From contig NZ_LMUY01000124.1 of NCBI RefSeq assembly GCF_009765685.1, forward strand, positions 25,219 to 59,526: 34,308 bases of DNA, given 5' to 3'. The number at the start of each line of letters is the position of its first letter. Positions within the stretch are counted from its first letter, which is position 1. This document shows, piece by piece, positions 14,871 through 23,187 of this stretch. The translations under genes were made by a program, and so were the position numbers. This DNA is from Acidisphaera sp. L21 (GTDB taxonomy: Bacteria; Pseudomonadota; Alphaproteobacteria; Acetobacterales; Acetobacteraceae). The notes under the pieces were generated by a model that had not been told where the DNA came from, ran no database searches, and saw only the letters and a list, made by a program, of their open reading frames with translations.

Positions 14871-16466
14871 ATGCACCGTCGAAACCTCCTGCAGGCAGCC
14901 GGGTCCGCTGCCCTGGCCGCTCCGTTCTTCGTCCGACACGCCGTTGCACAGGCTTCCGGCCGAACGCTCCGTTTCGTGCCGTCGAGCGATATCGGGAACC
15001 TGGACCCGATTTGGGGCACCGCCTACCCGGTGCACAACGCGGCGTTGATGGTGTGGGATACGTTGTATGGGGTGGACGCCCATAATGTACCGCAGCGGCA
15101 AATGGTGGAATCGGAGGAAAGCTCAGCTGACGGGCTGACATGGACGTTCCGCCTGCGGCCCAGATTGACGTTTCATGACGGGCAGCCCGTGCTCGCCAAG
15201 GATGCGGTGGCCAGTCTGCGGCGCTGGGCCGCCCGCGACGTGATGGGCCAGGTGATCGCCGAGCAGCAGGCGGACCTGGTCGCATTGGACGACCGCAGCT
15301 TTCGTTGGACGCTGAAGCGCCCGTTTCCGAAGATGCTCTACGCGCTCGGCAAGTCGAACACGCCCTGCACCTTCATCATGCCAGAGCGTATCGCGAAAAC
15401 CGACCCCTTCAAGATCATCACCGAATACATCGGCAGCGGACCCATGCGCTTCGTGGCCGCCGAGTGGCAGCAGGGCGCCAAAGTCGTGTTCGAGCGTTTT
15501 GCCGAATACGTGCCACGCGACGAGCCGTCGTCCTGGATGGCAGGCGGCAAGCGCATGGGCGTCGACCGCATCGAGTGGGTCATCATTCCGGACGGAGCGA
15601 CCGCGGCCGGTGCCCTGCGCGCGGGTGAGGTGGATTGGCTGGAGGCACCGGTGCCCGACCTCGTGCCGCAACTTGCGCAAAGCCCGAGCGTGCGGACCGG
15701 GATTGCCAACGATCTGGGCGTGGTGTCCGGGATCCGGCTCAACCACCTGCTGCCGCCCTTCGACGACGTCCGGGTGCGCCGGGCGATCCTGACGGCGGTG
15801 CACCAGGATGACTACCTGAGTGCCATGGTGGGGGACGACCCGAGCCTGCGCAAGCCGATGAACGGCTTCTTCACGGCCGGCACCGCCTTATACACGGCGG
15901 CTGGGGGCGACGTGCTGCGCCGTGGCGGCGACGTGGACGCGGCGAAAGCGATGCTGGCGCAAGCCGGCTACGACGGTCGCCGCATCGCCATGCTGATCGC
16001 GCAGGACCAGTTCGTCGCCAAGGCGAGCGGCGACGTGGCCGCCGACATGTTCCGGCGCATCGGCCTCAACGCCGACTACATCGCGACCGATTTCGCGACG
16101 ATCCAGGCACGCCGGGTCAACAAGCGCACACCGCCGGAGCAGGGCGGCTGGCACAGCTTCCAGGTGAGCCATGCGGGCGTCGACTGCATCAACCCGGCCG
16201 CCTATCTCGGCCTGCGCGCCAACGGTGAGAAGGCCTGGTTCGGATGGCCGTCCAGCCCAGCCGTAGAGGCGGGTATCGCCGATTGGTATCAGTCGACGAC
16301 CTTGGCGGAGGAGCAGGCGATCGCAACCCGCATCAACGAGGCCGCGCTGAACGACGTCGTGTTCGTGCCAACCGGGTTCTTCCTGGCCAAGCAGGCCTGG
16401 CGGGCCAATTTGTCCGGGGTTATGGCGGCACCCTTCCCGATGTTCTGGGGCGTATCGAAGGCATGA
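14871..16466 (+). CDS. ABC solute-binding protein, SBP_bac_5 (DppA/OppA) family, Tat signal
   Basis: A 531-residue periplasmic receptor of the oligopeptide/nickel family. The frame is open from 14799, but ATG 14871 follows AAGGAT and yields the Tat-type leader MHRRNLLQAAGSAALAAP ending near AVAQA. The mature protein has the family layout: LRFVPSSDIGNLDPIWGTAY, a FHDGQPVLAKDAVASLRRW segment, YIGSGPMRFVAAEWQQGAK and VRRAILTAVHQDDYLSAM. Such receptors deliver peptides, glycosides, opines or chelates to an ABC importer, yet no permease or ATPase gene is in the window. Its stop overlaps the start of the monooxygenase gene (ATGA), so the two are translated together and the ligand is probably the monooxygenase substrate or its source. 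That link is inferred. Confidence 0.9.
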   Translation: MHRRNLLQAAGSAALAAPFFVRHAVAQASGRTLRFVPSSDIGNLDPIWGTAYPVHNAALMVWDTLYGVDAHNVPQRQMVESEESSADGLTWTFRLRPRLTFHDGQPVLAKDAVASLRRWAARDVMGQVIAEQQADLVALDDRSFRWTLKRPFPKMLYALGKSNTPCTFIMPERIAKTDPFKIITEYIGSGPMRFVAAEWQQGAKVVFERFAEYVPRDEPSSWMAGGKRMGVDRIEWVIIPDGATAAGALRAGEVDWLEAPVPDLVPQLAQSPSVRTGIANDLGVVSGIRLNHLLPPFDDVRVRRAILTAVHQDDYLSAMVGDDPSLRKPMNGFFTAGTALYTAAGGDVLRRGGDVDAAKAMLAQAGYDGRRIAMLIAQDQFVAKASGDVAADMFRRIGLNADYIATDFATIQARRVNKRTPPEQGGWHSFQVSHAGVDCINPAAYLGLRANGEKAWFGWPSSPAVEAGIADWYQSTTLAEEQAIATRINEAALNDVVFVPTGFFLAKQAWRANLSGVMAAPFPMFWGVSKA

Positions 16467-17821
16467 CGACGGTGACGGACCACAAGCGGCAGATGCACTT
16501 GAACCTGTTCATCCAGGGTGTGGGCCATCACGAGGCCGCCTGGCGGCATCCCGGGACGGACCCGTGGAACATGATGGACATCCGCTATTACCAGACGCTC
16601 GCCCGCGAGGCGGAGGCGGCGAAGTTCGACGCGGTCTTCATCGCCGACGCGCTGGCCATCAACAGCAACGTCCAGTATGGCCCGTTCAACAATTTCTTCG
16701 AACCGTTCACGCTGCTTGCCGCAATCGCCGCCACGACGGAGCGGATCGGCGTAATCGGCACCGCCTCCACCACCTACAGCGAGCCCTATGACGTAGCGCG
16801 CAAGTTTGCCTCTCTCGACCGGGTCAGCAATGGGCGCGCCGGGTGGAATATCGTCACCTCCGGCAACGAACATGCAGCCCAGAATTTCGGGCAGGACGCC
16901 CATATGCCGCATGCCGAGCGCTACGCCCGGGCGACCGAGTTCCTGGAGGTGACAACGGCGCTTTGGGACAGCTGGGAAGCCGACGCGCTGGTCGCCGACC
17001 GGGCTGGCGGCGTGTTCGTGGACCGGAGCAAGGTGCATGCCATCAAGCATCGGGGACCGTTCTTCCAGGTGGACGGCCCGCTGGACTTTCCGCGGCCGCC
17101 GCAGGGCTGGCCGGTGCTGGTGCAAGCCGGATCGTCGGAAAGCGGGCGGGCGTTCGCGGCGCAATTCGCGGAGGCGATCTACACCGCGCAGAACCGGCTG
17201 GAGGATGCACAGGCGTTCTATGCCGACGTGAAAACCCGTATGCGCAGCTACGGGCGCACGCCTGACCAGCTATGCATCCTGCCTGGCATCGCGCCCATCA
17301 TCGGTCGCACGGCGGCAGAGGCAAAGGCTCGTGAGGCGGAGCTTAACCAGTACATCGTTCCGCAATACGGGCTGACCCAGTTGTCACAGCATTTCAACAT
17401 CGACCTGTTCGCCTATCCGCTGGACGGCCCGATGCCGGAGTTGCCGGCGCCGGAGTCGATCAACGGGGGGCGCAGCCGGGCGCAGATCTACATGGACATG
17501 GCCCGTCGCGGGAACCTGACGATACGGCAGCTCATTCAGGCGATCGCCTTCGCCCGCGGTCATGACACGTTTGCCGGCACCCCGATGGAGATTGCCGACC
17601 ACATGGAGCAATGGTTCACCAGTGGCGCCTGCGACGGCTTCAACCTGCTCGGCCCCACATTGCCGGCCGACTTCCACGCCTTCGTCGCGTTGGTGCTGCC
17701 GGAGTTGCGCCGCCGCGGGCTGTTTCGCACGGAGTACGAAGGCACCACGCTGCGCGACCATTTCGGCCTGCGCGTCCCGGCGAACCGGTTCGCGCCCGCG
17801 CCTGTCATGGGCGTCGAGTGA
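16463..17821 (+). CDS. FMN-dependent monooxygenase, NtaA/SnaA/DszA family
   Basis: A 452-residue bacterial-luciferase-fold (LLM) monooxygenase. ATG 16463 overlaps the preceding stop by four bases. Family features: MHLNLFIQGVGHHEAAWRHP at the N-terminus, WNMMDIRYYQTLAREAEAAKFDAVFIAD (residues shown in parts), a FEPFTLLAAIAATTERIG block, the strongly conserved GRAGWNIVTS, RYARATEFLEV, PVLVQAGSSESGR, and the C-terminal ADHMEQWFTSGACDGF. Homologues oxidise nitrilotriacetate, EDTA, dibenzothiophene sulfone or related compounds using FMNH2 from a separate reductase; no reductase gene is seen here, so a host enzyme would supply it. Coupling to a solute receptor suggests cleavage of a scavenged N- or S-containing compound. 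Confidence 0.9.
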   Translation: MTTVTDHKRQMHLNLFIQGVGHHEAAWRHPGTDPWNMMDIRYYQTLAREAEAAKFDAVFIADALAINSNVQYGPFNNFFEPFTLLAAIAATTERIGVIGTASTTYSEPYDVARKFASLDRVSNGRAGWNIVTSGNEHAAQNFGQDAHMPHAERYARATEFLEVTTALWDSWEADALVADRAGGVFVDRSKVHAIKHRGPFFQVDGPLDFPRPPQGWPVLVQAGSSESGRAFAAQFAEAIYTAQNRLEDAQAFYADVKTRMRSYGRTPDQLCILPGIAPIIGRTAAEAKAREAELNQYIVPQYGLTQLSQHFNIDLFAYPLDGPMPELPAPESINGGRSRAQIYMDMARRGNLTIRQLIQAIAFARGHDTFAGTPMEIADHMEQWFTSGACDGFNLLGPTLPADFHAFVALVLPELRRRGLFRTEYEGTTLRDHFGLRVPANRFAPAPVMGVE

Positions 17822-18027
17822 CGCCTAGGCGGGCTCCGTTCGAAGCCCACCGCGCGTTCGAGACTTTGGCTGGTGCGTCAACCCGCTGTCGCAGCGAGCC
17901 TGTCGGGCTGCGGGGGCGATCCGCTGACTTTGAACCGTTGCGTCAATCTCACCAGTCCTTCCACTTCGCGCGTCTCGTGATTCAGCCGGTTCTTTGGTTG
18001 TTCGTGAGCGAGCGATAATCGCTGAGG

Positions 18028-18609
18028 TCACCGAATTCGGAGCCCTTGCGGCTGCCCCTCGTAGAACTCTTCCACCATGAGTGAGAGGCCCGGGGGATCA
18101 AGCTTGATCTCCCCGTTCGCCAGGATCTGGGTCGCGATGCTGCCGGACTCCTCGCGGCGGTGATGGATGACGCTGCGCCGGGTCGGATGGACGATCAAGT
18201 AGTGCGCGACCGACGCGATCTGGAAATAATCCGCCAGTTTGCCGCCGGTGTCCGTGCTCGCGGTCGAGGGTGACAGGACCTCGATGATGACGACGGGGTT
18301 GGTGGCGCTGATCGCGTCGTCATCGGGCGGCGGGCCGCAGTTCACCAAAGCGTCCGGCTCGTAGTCGTTGTCGCCGGTTTCCACCGTTACGCCGTCCGCC
18401 AGGGCCTCGCACGGCACTCCGGCATGGCGGATCGCCCGCTCCAGAGCCCGGACCACCCGGTTCTTCACCCGCACATGGCCGATGCGCTCGGGCGCCATCG
18501 CGACGATGTGGCCGCCCACACGCTCATACCGGCCGCCATCCTGAGCGGCGCACCACAGCCGGAACTCCTCGCGAGTGTAGGTTCGCTCCTGGGCTTGCGG
18601 GCGGCTCAT
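18028..18609 (-). CDS. Uma2-family (DUF820) putative PD-(D/E)XK protein
   Basis: A 193-residue protein of the Uma2/DUF820 family, which has a restriction-endonuclease-like fold and is common in large copy numbers in some bacteria with no settled role. The fold signature is visible: YEPDALV (Asp86), VVIIEVLSPS (Glu110) and GGKLADYFQI (Lys124), followed by HYLIVHPTRRSVIHHRR. ATG 18609 follows GGAG; a start at 18654 would add 15 Pro/Arg-rich residues. It lies 135 bases downstream of the mandelate-racemase-family gene on the same strand. It has no obvious link to the catabolic operon and may be a separate insertion. The 17822-18027 gap before it contains nothing recognised. Confidence 0.85.
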   Translation of the reverse strand: MSRPQAQERTYTREEFRLWCAAQDGGRYERVGGHIVAMAPERIGHVRVKNRVVRALERAIRHAGVPCEALADGVTVETGDNDYEPDALVNCGPPPDDDAISATNPVVIIEVLSPSTASTDTGGKLADYFQIASVAHYLIVHPTRRSVIHHRREESGSIATQILANGEIKLDPPGLSLMVEEFYEGQPQGLRIR

Positions 18610-18744
18610 ACGGCTCTCCGGCGGTGGTCGGCTTGGTCGAGGGGCTTCTACCACGATTATCCGGCACCTGGGAGAGCCATGGGCGTCTGCCGATTTGCGC
18701 GATGGCAGAGCCGGTCGCCGTGGACCACGCCCCCGGAAGACTTC

Positions 18745-19854
18745 CTAGGGGACAAGCGTCTCCCAGCCACGGAACTGTGCGAGGGCGGCCGGTGTGAAGG
18801 CCAGTCCGTGGCCTGGGCGTTCTGGAGCCGTGATCTTGCCGGCGTCGACCGGCACGGGCTCGACCCAAAGATCGTCGAGGAGGCCCATATGCTCGATCCA
18901 GCTTGCGTTGGGGATGGAACACAGGACGTGGATCACCAGTTCGGGGAAGAGGTGCGGCGCGATCGTCATCCCGCAGGTATCCGCCAATGTGGCCAGCTTG
19001 CGCATTTCGGTGAGGCCGCCGCGCATGGGGTCGGGTTGCAGGATGGGGAGGCCCGGATGCTCCAGGAAGGGGCGCATGTCGTAGCGGGTGAAATGCGTCT
19101 CCCCGCCAACCACGCGCATGTCGAGCTTGTCGGCGACGCGTATATAGCCCGCGAAGTCGTCGGCAATCACCGGCTCCTCCAGCCAGTAGACGTCATGCTG
19201 CTCGAACTTGCGGCCCATCAGGATGGCGGTATCGGCGGACCAGCCTTGGTTCACGTCGATCATGATGTCGATGCCGGGGCCGAGCGCCTCGCGCATTCGG
19301 CGCACGTTGTCGAGGTCGGTGACGAGGTCATGGACGTGAGCGACCTGCATCTTGATCGCGCTGAACCCCTGGTCGGCGTAGTAGCGGGCCTTCTTGATCA
19401 TTCCATCACCACCGCTGCCGCGGAAGCAGCCACTGCCATAGGCCGGCACCTGGTCCCGGAAATGGCCCCAGAGCCGGTGCAGCGGCAGCCCGGCCCGCTT
19501 GCCGACGATGTCCCACAGGGCGATGTCGATGGCGGAGATGGCCATGGTGGTGATCCCGCCGCGGCCAGAGGTGAGGGTGGCACGCCACAGGTCATAGCCG
19601 ATGGCCTCCACGGCGGTGGCGTCCTTGCCGAGGATGCGGGGGGCCATGATCTCGGCAATGCAGGCTTGTAGGGTTCGGAGGGCCGGGGTGAGCAGGTGGA
19701 GGTAACCCATGCCGACGAGCCCGCTGGCGGTCTGGATCTCGATGACCAGAAGGTTGCGGGTGGGGGACATGGCCTGGCCGTCGAGTAGCCAGGTATCGGG
19801 CCAGGGAATTTGAGCGGTGGCGACGCGGATTTCGGTGATGGTGGTATCGGTCAT
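18745..19854 (-). CDS. Enolase-superfamily dehydratase/racemase (mandelate racemase subgroup)
   Basis: A 369-residue barrel enzyme that abstracts the alpha proton of a carboxylate bound to Mg2+. Metal ligands are Asp200 (IMIDVNQGW), Glu226 (YWLEEPV) and Glu252 (VVGGETHF); His301 (TIAPHLF) and Asp275 (QPDP) fit the His-Asp dyad of the mandelate racemase subgroup, and Glu321 (WIEH) is also conserved. The KxK motif is altered to Lys168-Met-Gln170. Members dehydrate acid sugars such as talarate, galactarate, rhamnonate or fuconate; the specific one is not resolvable. It is the last gene of a four-gene operon, three bases after the MFS stop, with a lactonase and a lyase upstream, which supports a sugar-acid role. 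Confidence 0.9.
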   Translation of the reverse strand: MTDTTITEIRVATAQIPWPDTWLLDGQAMSPTRNLLVIEIQTASGLVGMGYLHLLTPALRTLQACIAEIMAPRILGKDATAVEAIGYDLWRATLTSGRGGITTMAISAIDIALWDIVGKRAGLPLHRLWGHFRDQVPAYGSGCFRGSGGDGMIKKARYYADQGFSAIKMQVAHVHDLVTDLDNVRRMREALGPGIDIMIDVNQGWSADTAILMGRKFEQHDVYWLEEPVIADDFAGYIRVADKLDMRVVGGETHFTRYDMRPFLEHPGLPILQPDPMRGGLTEMRKLATLADTCGMTIAPHLFPELVIHVLCSIPNASWIEHMGLLDDLWVEPVPVDAGKITAPERPGHGLAFTPAALAQFRGWETLVP

Positions 19855-19857
19855 GGG

Positions 19858-21162
19858 TCAGTCCTCACGCAGGAGCAGGCGTAGCGATAGTGTCAGCAAG
19901 ACGCTGACGATCAGGAAGGCGCCCAAGGCGGCCATCGGGATGCTGAAGCCGCCGGTCTGATCCTTCAACCAGCCGACCGCGAAGGGACCCACGAAACCGC
20001 CGAACGCGCCGACGGAGTTGATGAGAGCGAGGCCCCCGGCTGCGGCGGCGCCGGTGAGGAAGCGTGATGGAATAGCGAAGAAGATCGTGCGCGCGGCGGT
20101 GATGCCGATCAGGGCCAAGGTTACGCCGACCAGGCCCGGGACGAGCGTGGGAAACCAGTAGGAGACGCCTAATCCGATCGCACCGAGCGAGCAGGCCATG
20201 GCGAGATTGCCGATGCGGTTGCCCGTGCGGTCGGTATGGATGGCCCAGAGCAACATGCCTGCCGCGGCAAAGAGCGAGGGGATGGCGCTGACCAGGCCGA
20301 TCGTGCCGCTGCCGAGTCCTTGCGACTTCAGAATCAGTGGCAGCCACATGGAGATCCCATAGGACCCCACGGTGAAGCAGAACGTGATACCGCTGAGCAC
20401 CAGGACGCGCGGGTCGGCCAGGATGGCGGAGAAGGTGGCGTGGGGACGATCCCGGTGCTCGCTGGCGAGTTGGGCGTCGAGTGCGGCGCGCTCGGGCGGC
20501 GAGAGCCACGTGGCCGAGGCGGGGCTGTCGGTCAGCATGAACCAGGTGGCGATGCCGATGAGACAGGTGGGGAGGCCCTCCAGCAGGAAGATCCACTGCC
20601 AGCCCTTCACGCCCAGCGTGCCGTGCATCTGCACCAGCAGGCCCGATAGCGGGCCGCCAACGACGGTGGAGAGGGGGATCGCCAGCATGAACCACCCGAG
20701 CATGCGGGTGCGCTGCTGCACGGGGAACCAGGCGGAGAGGAGGAAATACACGCCGGGTGCGAAGCCGGCCTCGAAGGTGCCGAGGAGGAAGCGGGTCGCG
20801 TAGAAGCTGATCGGGCCGGTGACGAAGGCGGAGGCCATTGCGGCCAAGCCCCAGGTCACCATGATGCGGGCCAGCCAGCGGCGGGCGCCGACGCGATACA
20901 GAATGAGGTTGCTGGGGACTTCGAGTGCGCAATAGCCAATGAAGAGGATCCCGGCGCCCCAGCCGAACTGGGTGGCCGTCAGCCCCAAGTCCTGGTTCAT
21001 AGTCAGCGCGGCGAAGCCCACCGCGGTACGGTCGATGAAGTTGAAGAGGAAGCCCAGGGTGAGGAGCGGCAGGAGGCGCCAGAAGGCTTTGTCCAGGGCA
21101 CTCTTCAGCAGGGTATCGGTCGCCGCTGGAATGCCGGTTTCGGCCCATAGATCGGTGCTCAT
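19858..21162 (-). CDS. MFS transporter, anion:cation symporter (ACS) type
   Basis: A 434-residue inner-membrane carrier with about twelve spans. The N-terminal FIDRTAVGFAALTMNQDLGL, the LEVPSNLILYRVGARRWLAR loop and RFLLGTFEAGFAPGVYFLLS are typical of the ACS family that moves phthalate, tartrate, glucarate or galactonate. A GGGGGAACC ribosome site precedes ATG 21162. It sits 39 bases behind the lactonase and three bases before the mandelate-racemase-family gene, so it should import the substrate of this operon, probably an acid sugar or a related hydroxy acid. C-terminal residues LRLLLRED look complete. Confidence 0.9.
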   Translation of the reverse strand: MSTDLWAETGIPAATDTLLKSALDKAFWRLLPLLTLGFLFNFIDRTAVGFAALTMNQDLGLTATQFGWGAGILFIGYCALEVPSNLILYRVGARRWLARIMVTWGLAAMASAFVTGPISFYATRFLLGTFEAGFAPGVYFLLSAWFPVQQRTRMLGWFMLAIPLSTVVGGPLSGLLVQMHGTLGVKGWQWIFLLEGLPTCLIGIATWFMLTDSPASATWLSPPERAALDAQLASEHRDRPHATFSAILADPRVLVLSGITFCFTVGSYGISMWLPLILKSQGLGSGTIGLVSAIPSLFAAAGMLLWAIHTDRTGNRIGNLAMACSLGAIGLGVSYWFPTLVPGLVGVTLALIGITAARTIFFAIPSRFLTGAAAAGGLALINSVGAFGGFVGPFAVGWLKDQTGGFSIPMAALGAFLIVSVLLTLSLRLLLRED

Positions 21163-21201
21163 GATGGTTCCCCCCTCCGCCCGGTCGTTGCCGGGTCTTG
21201 C

Positions 21202-22119
21202 TTAGTCGTGGTGCGAGTACATTGGTTTTCCGGCCACAGGCATGGTGGCACGCAGGATGGTGCCGGTTTCCGATTCTGTGATGTAAAGTGAGCGGCGGTC
21301 GGGACCGCCATAGGCCGCGTTGGTGGTAAAGAGCCCCGTGCAGGAACAAACGCGATGGGTCGGCTCACCGGCGCGGCTGAACAGCCAGACGGCACCCAGG
21401 CCCGAATGGCACACGGCGAGCCCGCCGGATTCGTCCATCGCCAGACCGTCCGGTCCCCCGAGACTGCCGGAGAGCTGCAAAAATAGCCCGACCTTGGAGA
21501 CGCTGCCATCGGCGAGCAGGGGGAGGCGCCAGACGGCGTTGGCGCGGGTGACGGCGACATAGAGCGCGGTGCCGTCGGCGTTCATCACCAACCCGTTCGG
21601 GCTGGGGACGGTGGTGACAAGTTGGTCGAGCCGTCCCTCCGCGGTCCAGCGGTAGACCCGGCCCGAGGGGTCTTGCAGGCCGGTCTGGCCCTGGTCGGTG
21701 AAATAGAGGTCGCCATTGGGGGCGAAGAAGAGATCGTTGACGCCTTTGAAATGCTCACTCCAGCGGCGCTCCAACAGCCGGGTCACCTGGCCGGAGGCGG
21801 GGTCGAGCTGCATGATGCCGTGGCGGTAATCGGTGATGAAAATGCGGCCGTCCCGGTGGATCTTCAATCCGTTCGGCTCACCATCGTACTCGGCTACGAG
21901 GGTGAATTCGCCGGCGGTCGAGACGCGGAATACGCGGCCGAATGGGATGTCGACGACGTAGAGGTTGCCGGCCCGGTCGAAGGATGGCCCTTCCAGGAAG
22001 CAATCCACCGGATGGCCGCCTTTGTTGGCGTCGGTCCAGGGTGTCGGGCGTCGGTTGCGGAAAAGATCGGGAAGACGGGCGAATACCTCTGTCGCGATCC
22101 GTTCAGGCGCTGCGAACAC
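21202..22119 (-). CDS. SMP-30/gluconolactonase-family lactonase
   Basis: A 305-residue six-bladed propeller of the SMP-30/LRE family. Predicted metal ligands are the Glu of CFLEGPSFD, Asn of GVNDLFFAPNG and SPNGLVMNADG, and Asp of GPDGLAMDESGG, all in the right order. Members open sugar lactones with Ca2+ or Zn2+. GTG 22119 starts three bases after the lyase stop; the lack of a separate ribosome site fits coupling. No signal peptide is seen, so it acts in the cytoplasm unless exported otherwise. In the operon it would supply the open acid for the mandelate-racemase-family enzyme. Confidence 0.9.
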   Translation of the reverse strand: MFAAPERIATEVFARLPDLFRNRRPTPWTDANKGGHPVDCFLEGPSFDRAGNLYVVDIPFGRVFRVSTAGEFTLVAEYDGEPNGLKIHRDGRIFITDYRHGIMQLDPASGQVTRLLERRWSEHFKGVNDLFFAPNGDLYFTDQGQTGLQDPSGRVYRWTAEGRLDQLVTTVPSPNGLVMNADGTALYVAVTRANAVWRLPLLADGSVSKVGLFLQLSGSLGGPDGLAMDESGGLAVCHSGLGAVWLFSRAGEPTHRVCSCTGLFTTNAAYGGPDRRSLYITESETGTILRATMPVAGKPMYSHHD

Positions 22120-22122
22120 CGG

Positions 22123-23082
22123 TCAAACCCGGGCCGGCGCGGGTGCAGTCGCCGGGGCGTCCTCGACCTCCTGAAAGCGATCCTCGAGGGCGCGCCAACG
22201 ACGGTTCTCGAACAGCTCCCATAGTTCGCCGTGGTCGAGCATCCGGCTTGCCATCGCGTCCGTCGACCCGGTGGCAGCGAGGGAGGCCAGCAATTCCTGG
22301 CCGGCGCGGGCGATCAGCCGGGTCAGCGAATTGGGGTAGATCGCGAGGCGGAAGCCGATTTCCTGCAGACGGGCGGCGGGGAGGATGGGGGTGCGGCCAC
22401 CCTCCACCATGTTGGCCAATGTTGGAACGGCGATGCGCTTGGGAACCTGGATCAGTTCCGCCTCGGTCTGCGGTGATTCGAGGAAGATCACGTCGGCGCC
22501 TGCCTCGGCGTAGATCTGCGCCCGCTCAATCGCGGCTTCGAAGCCTTCGACAGCGCGGGCGTCGGTGCGGGCGATGATCACCAGGTCCGGATCGATGCGG
22601 GCGTCGAGGGCGGCCTTGAGCCGCATCACCATGGTGTTGACGGAGGCGAGGCGACGGCCGGGCTCGTGGCCGCATTTCTTTGGCCAGACCTGGTCTTCGA
22701 GCTGGATCGCGCTGATGCCGGCGCGCTCGAATTCGCGGACCGTGCGGATGACGTTGAGCGGGCCGCCATAGCCCGTGTCGGCGTCGGCAACGATGGGAAT
22801 GGAGACCACGTCGGCGATACGACGGCAGCGATCCAGGATCTCCCCGAACGACAGGGCGCCGACGTCGGGGGCGCCCAGGGCGCTGAGCGAGACGCCTGAC
22901 CCGGTGATGTAGAGCGCGGGGAAGCCCGAGGTGTCGACCAACCGGGCGGTGATACAGTCGAACGCCCCGGGGATGCTGATCAGACGGTCGCCCGCCAGTA
23001 ATTCGCGCATCCGGCGATTACGGCCGGCGGTCTGGCTCAGACCGATCGGGTACGGCAGCGCCGTCGTGCCTGCGGACTCCAT
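22123..23082 (-). CDS. Isocitrate lyase/PEP mutase superfamily lyase
   Basis: A 319-residue member of the superfamily that includes methylisocitrate lyase, oxaloacetate decarboxylase and PEP mutase. Acid residues Asp100 and Asp102 (ADADTGYGG) and Glu129/Asp130 (QLEDQVWP) bind Mg2+, and the loop KKCGH (135-139) gives the catalytic Cys137, so it should cleave a C-C bond rather than only mutate a phosphonate. GGAGGAGAG precedes ATG 23082. It is the first gene of the minus-strand operon and is divergent from the GntR/UTRA gene. In a sugar-acid route it may perform the final retro-aldol cut, a job more often done by other aldolase families; that is speculation. The tail after residue 300 (EDAPATAPAPARV) is low complexity. 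Confidence 0.88.
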   Translation of the reverse strand: MESAGTTALPYPIGLSQTAGRNRRMRELLAGDRLISIPGAFDCITARLVDTSGFPALYITGSGVSLSALGAPDVGALSFGEILDRCRRIADVVSIPIVADADTGYGGPLNVIRTVREFERAGISAIQLEDQVWPKKCGHEPGRRLASVNTMVMRLKAALDARIDPDLVIIARTDARAVEGFEAAIERAQIYAEAGADVIFLESPQTEAELIQVPKRIAVPTLANMVEGGRTPILPAARLQEIGFRLAIYPNSLTRLIARAGQELLASLAATGSTDAMASRMLDHGELWELFENRRWRALEDRFQEVEDAPATAPAPARV

Positions 23083-23159
23083 TTTGATCTCTCCTCCCGG
23101 CCGATGCCATAACCGACCTTCTTAAGCTTAACGGATCTTCGAACGGTTGAGAAGCATAT

Positions 23160-23169
23160 TGGTATATCA
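23160..23169. promoter_or_regulatory. Candidate GntR/UTRA operator in divergent promoter
   Basis: TGGTATATCA is a near-palindrome (TGxTATAxCA) in a short AT-rich island between the lyase start and the regulator start. GntR/HutC regulators commonly bind GT-N-TA-N-AC type sites. Weak evidence, but it is the only such element in the 105-base gap. Confidence 0.4.
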
Positions 23170-23187
23170 TTATCGCAAGGTGAGGGC

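Noticed and set aside
16289-17164. 291-codon antisense frame over the receptor-monooxygenase junction
   Set aside because: Overlaps two confidently identified genes on the other strand; no plausible protein content.
17822-18027. Terminator after the monooxygenase
   Set aside because: A GGGCT/AGCCC pair near 17831-17848 is too short and lacks a T-run.
18028-18609. Restriction or toxin system
   Set aside because: Uma2 proteins have an endonuclease-like fold, but there is no methylase, antitoxin or specificity gene beside it; no defence role can be supported.
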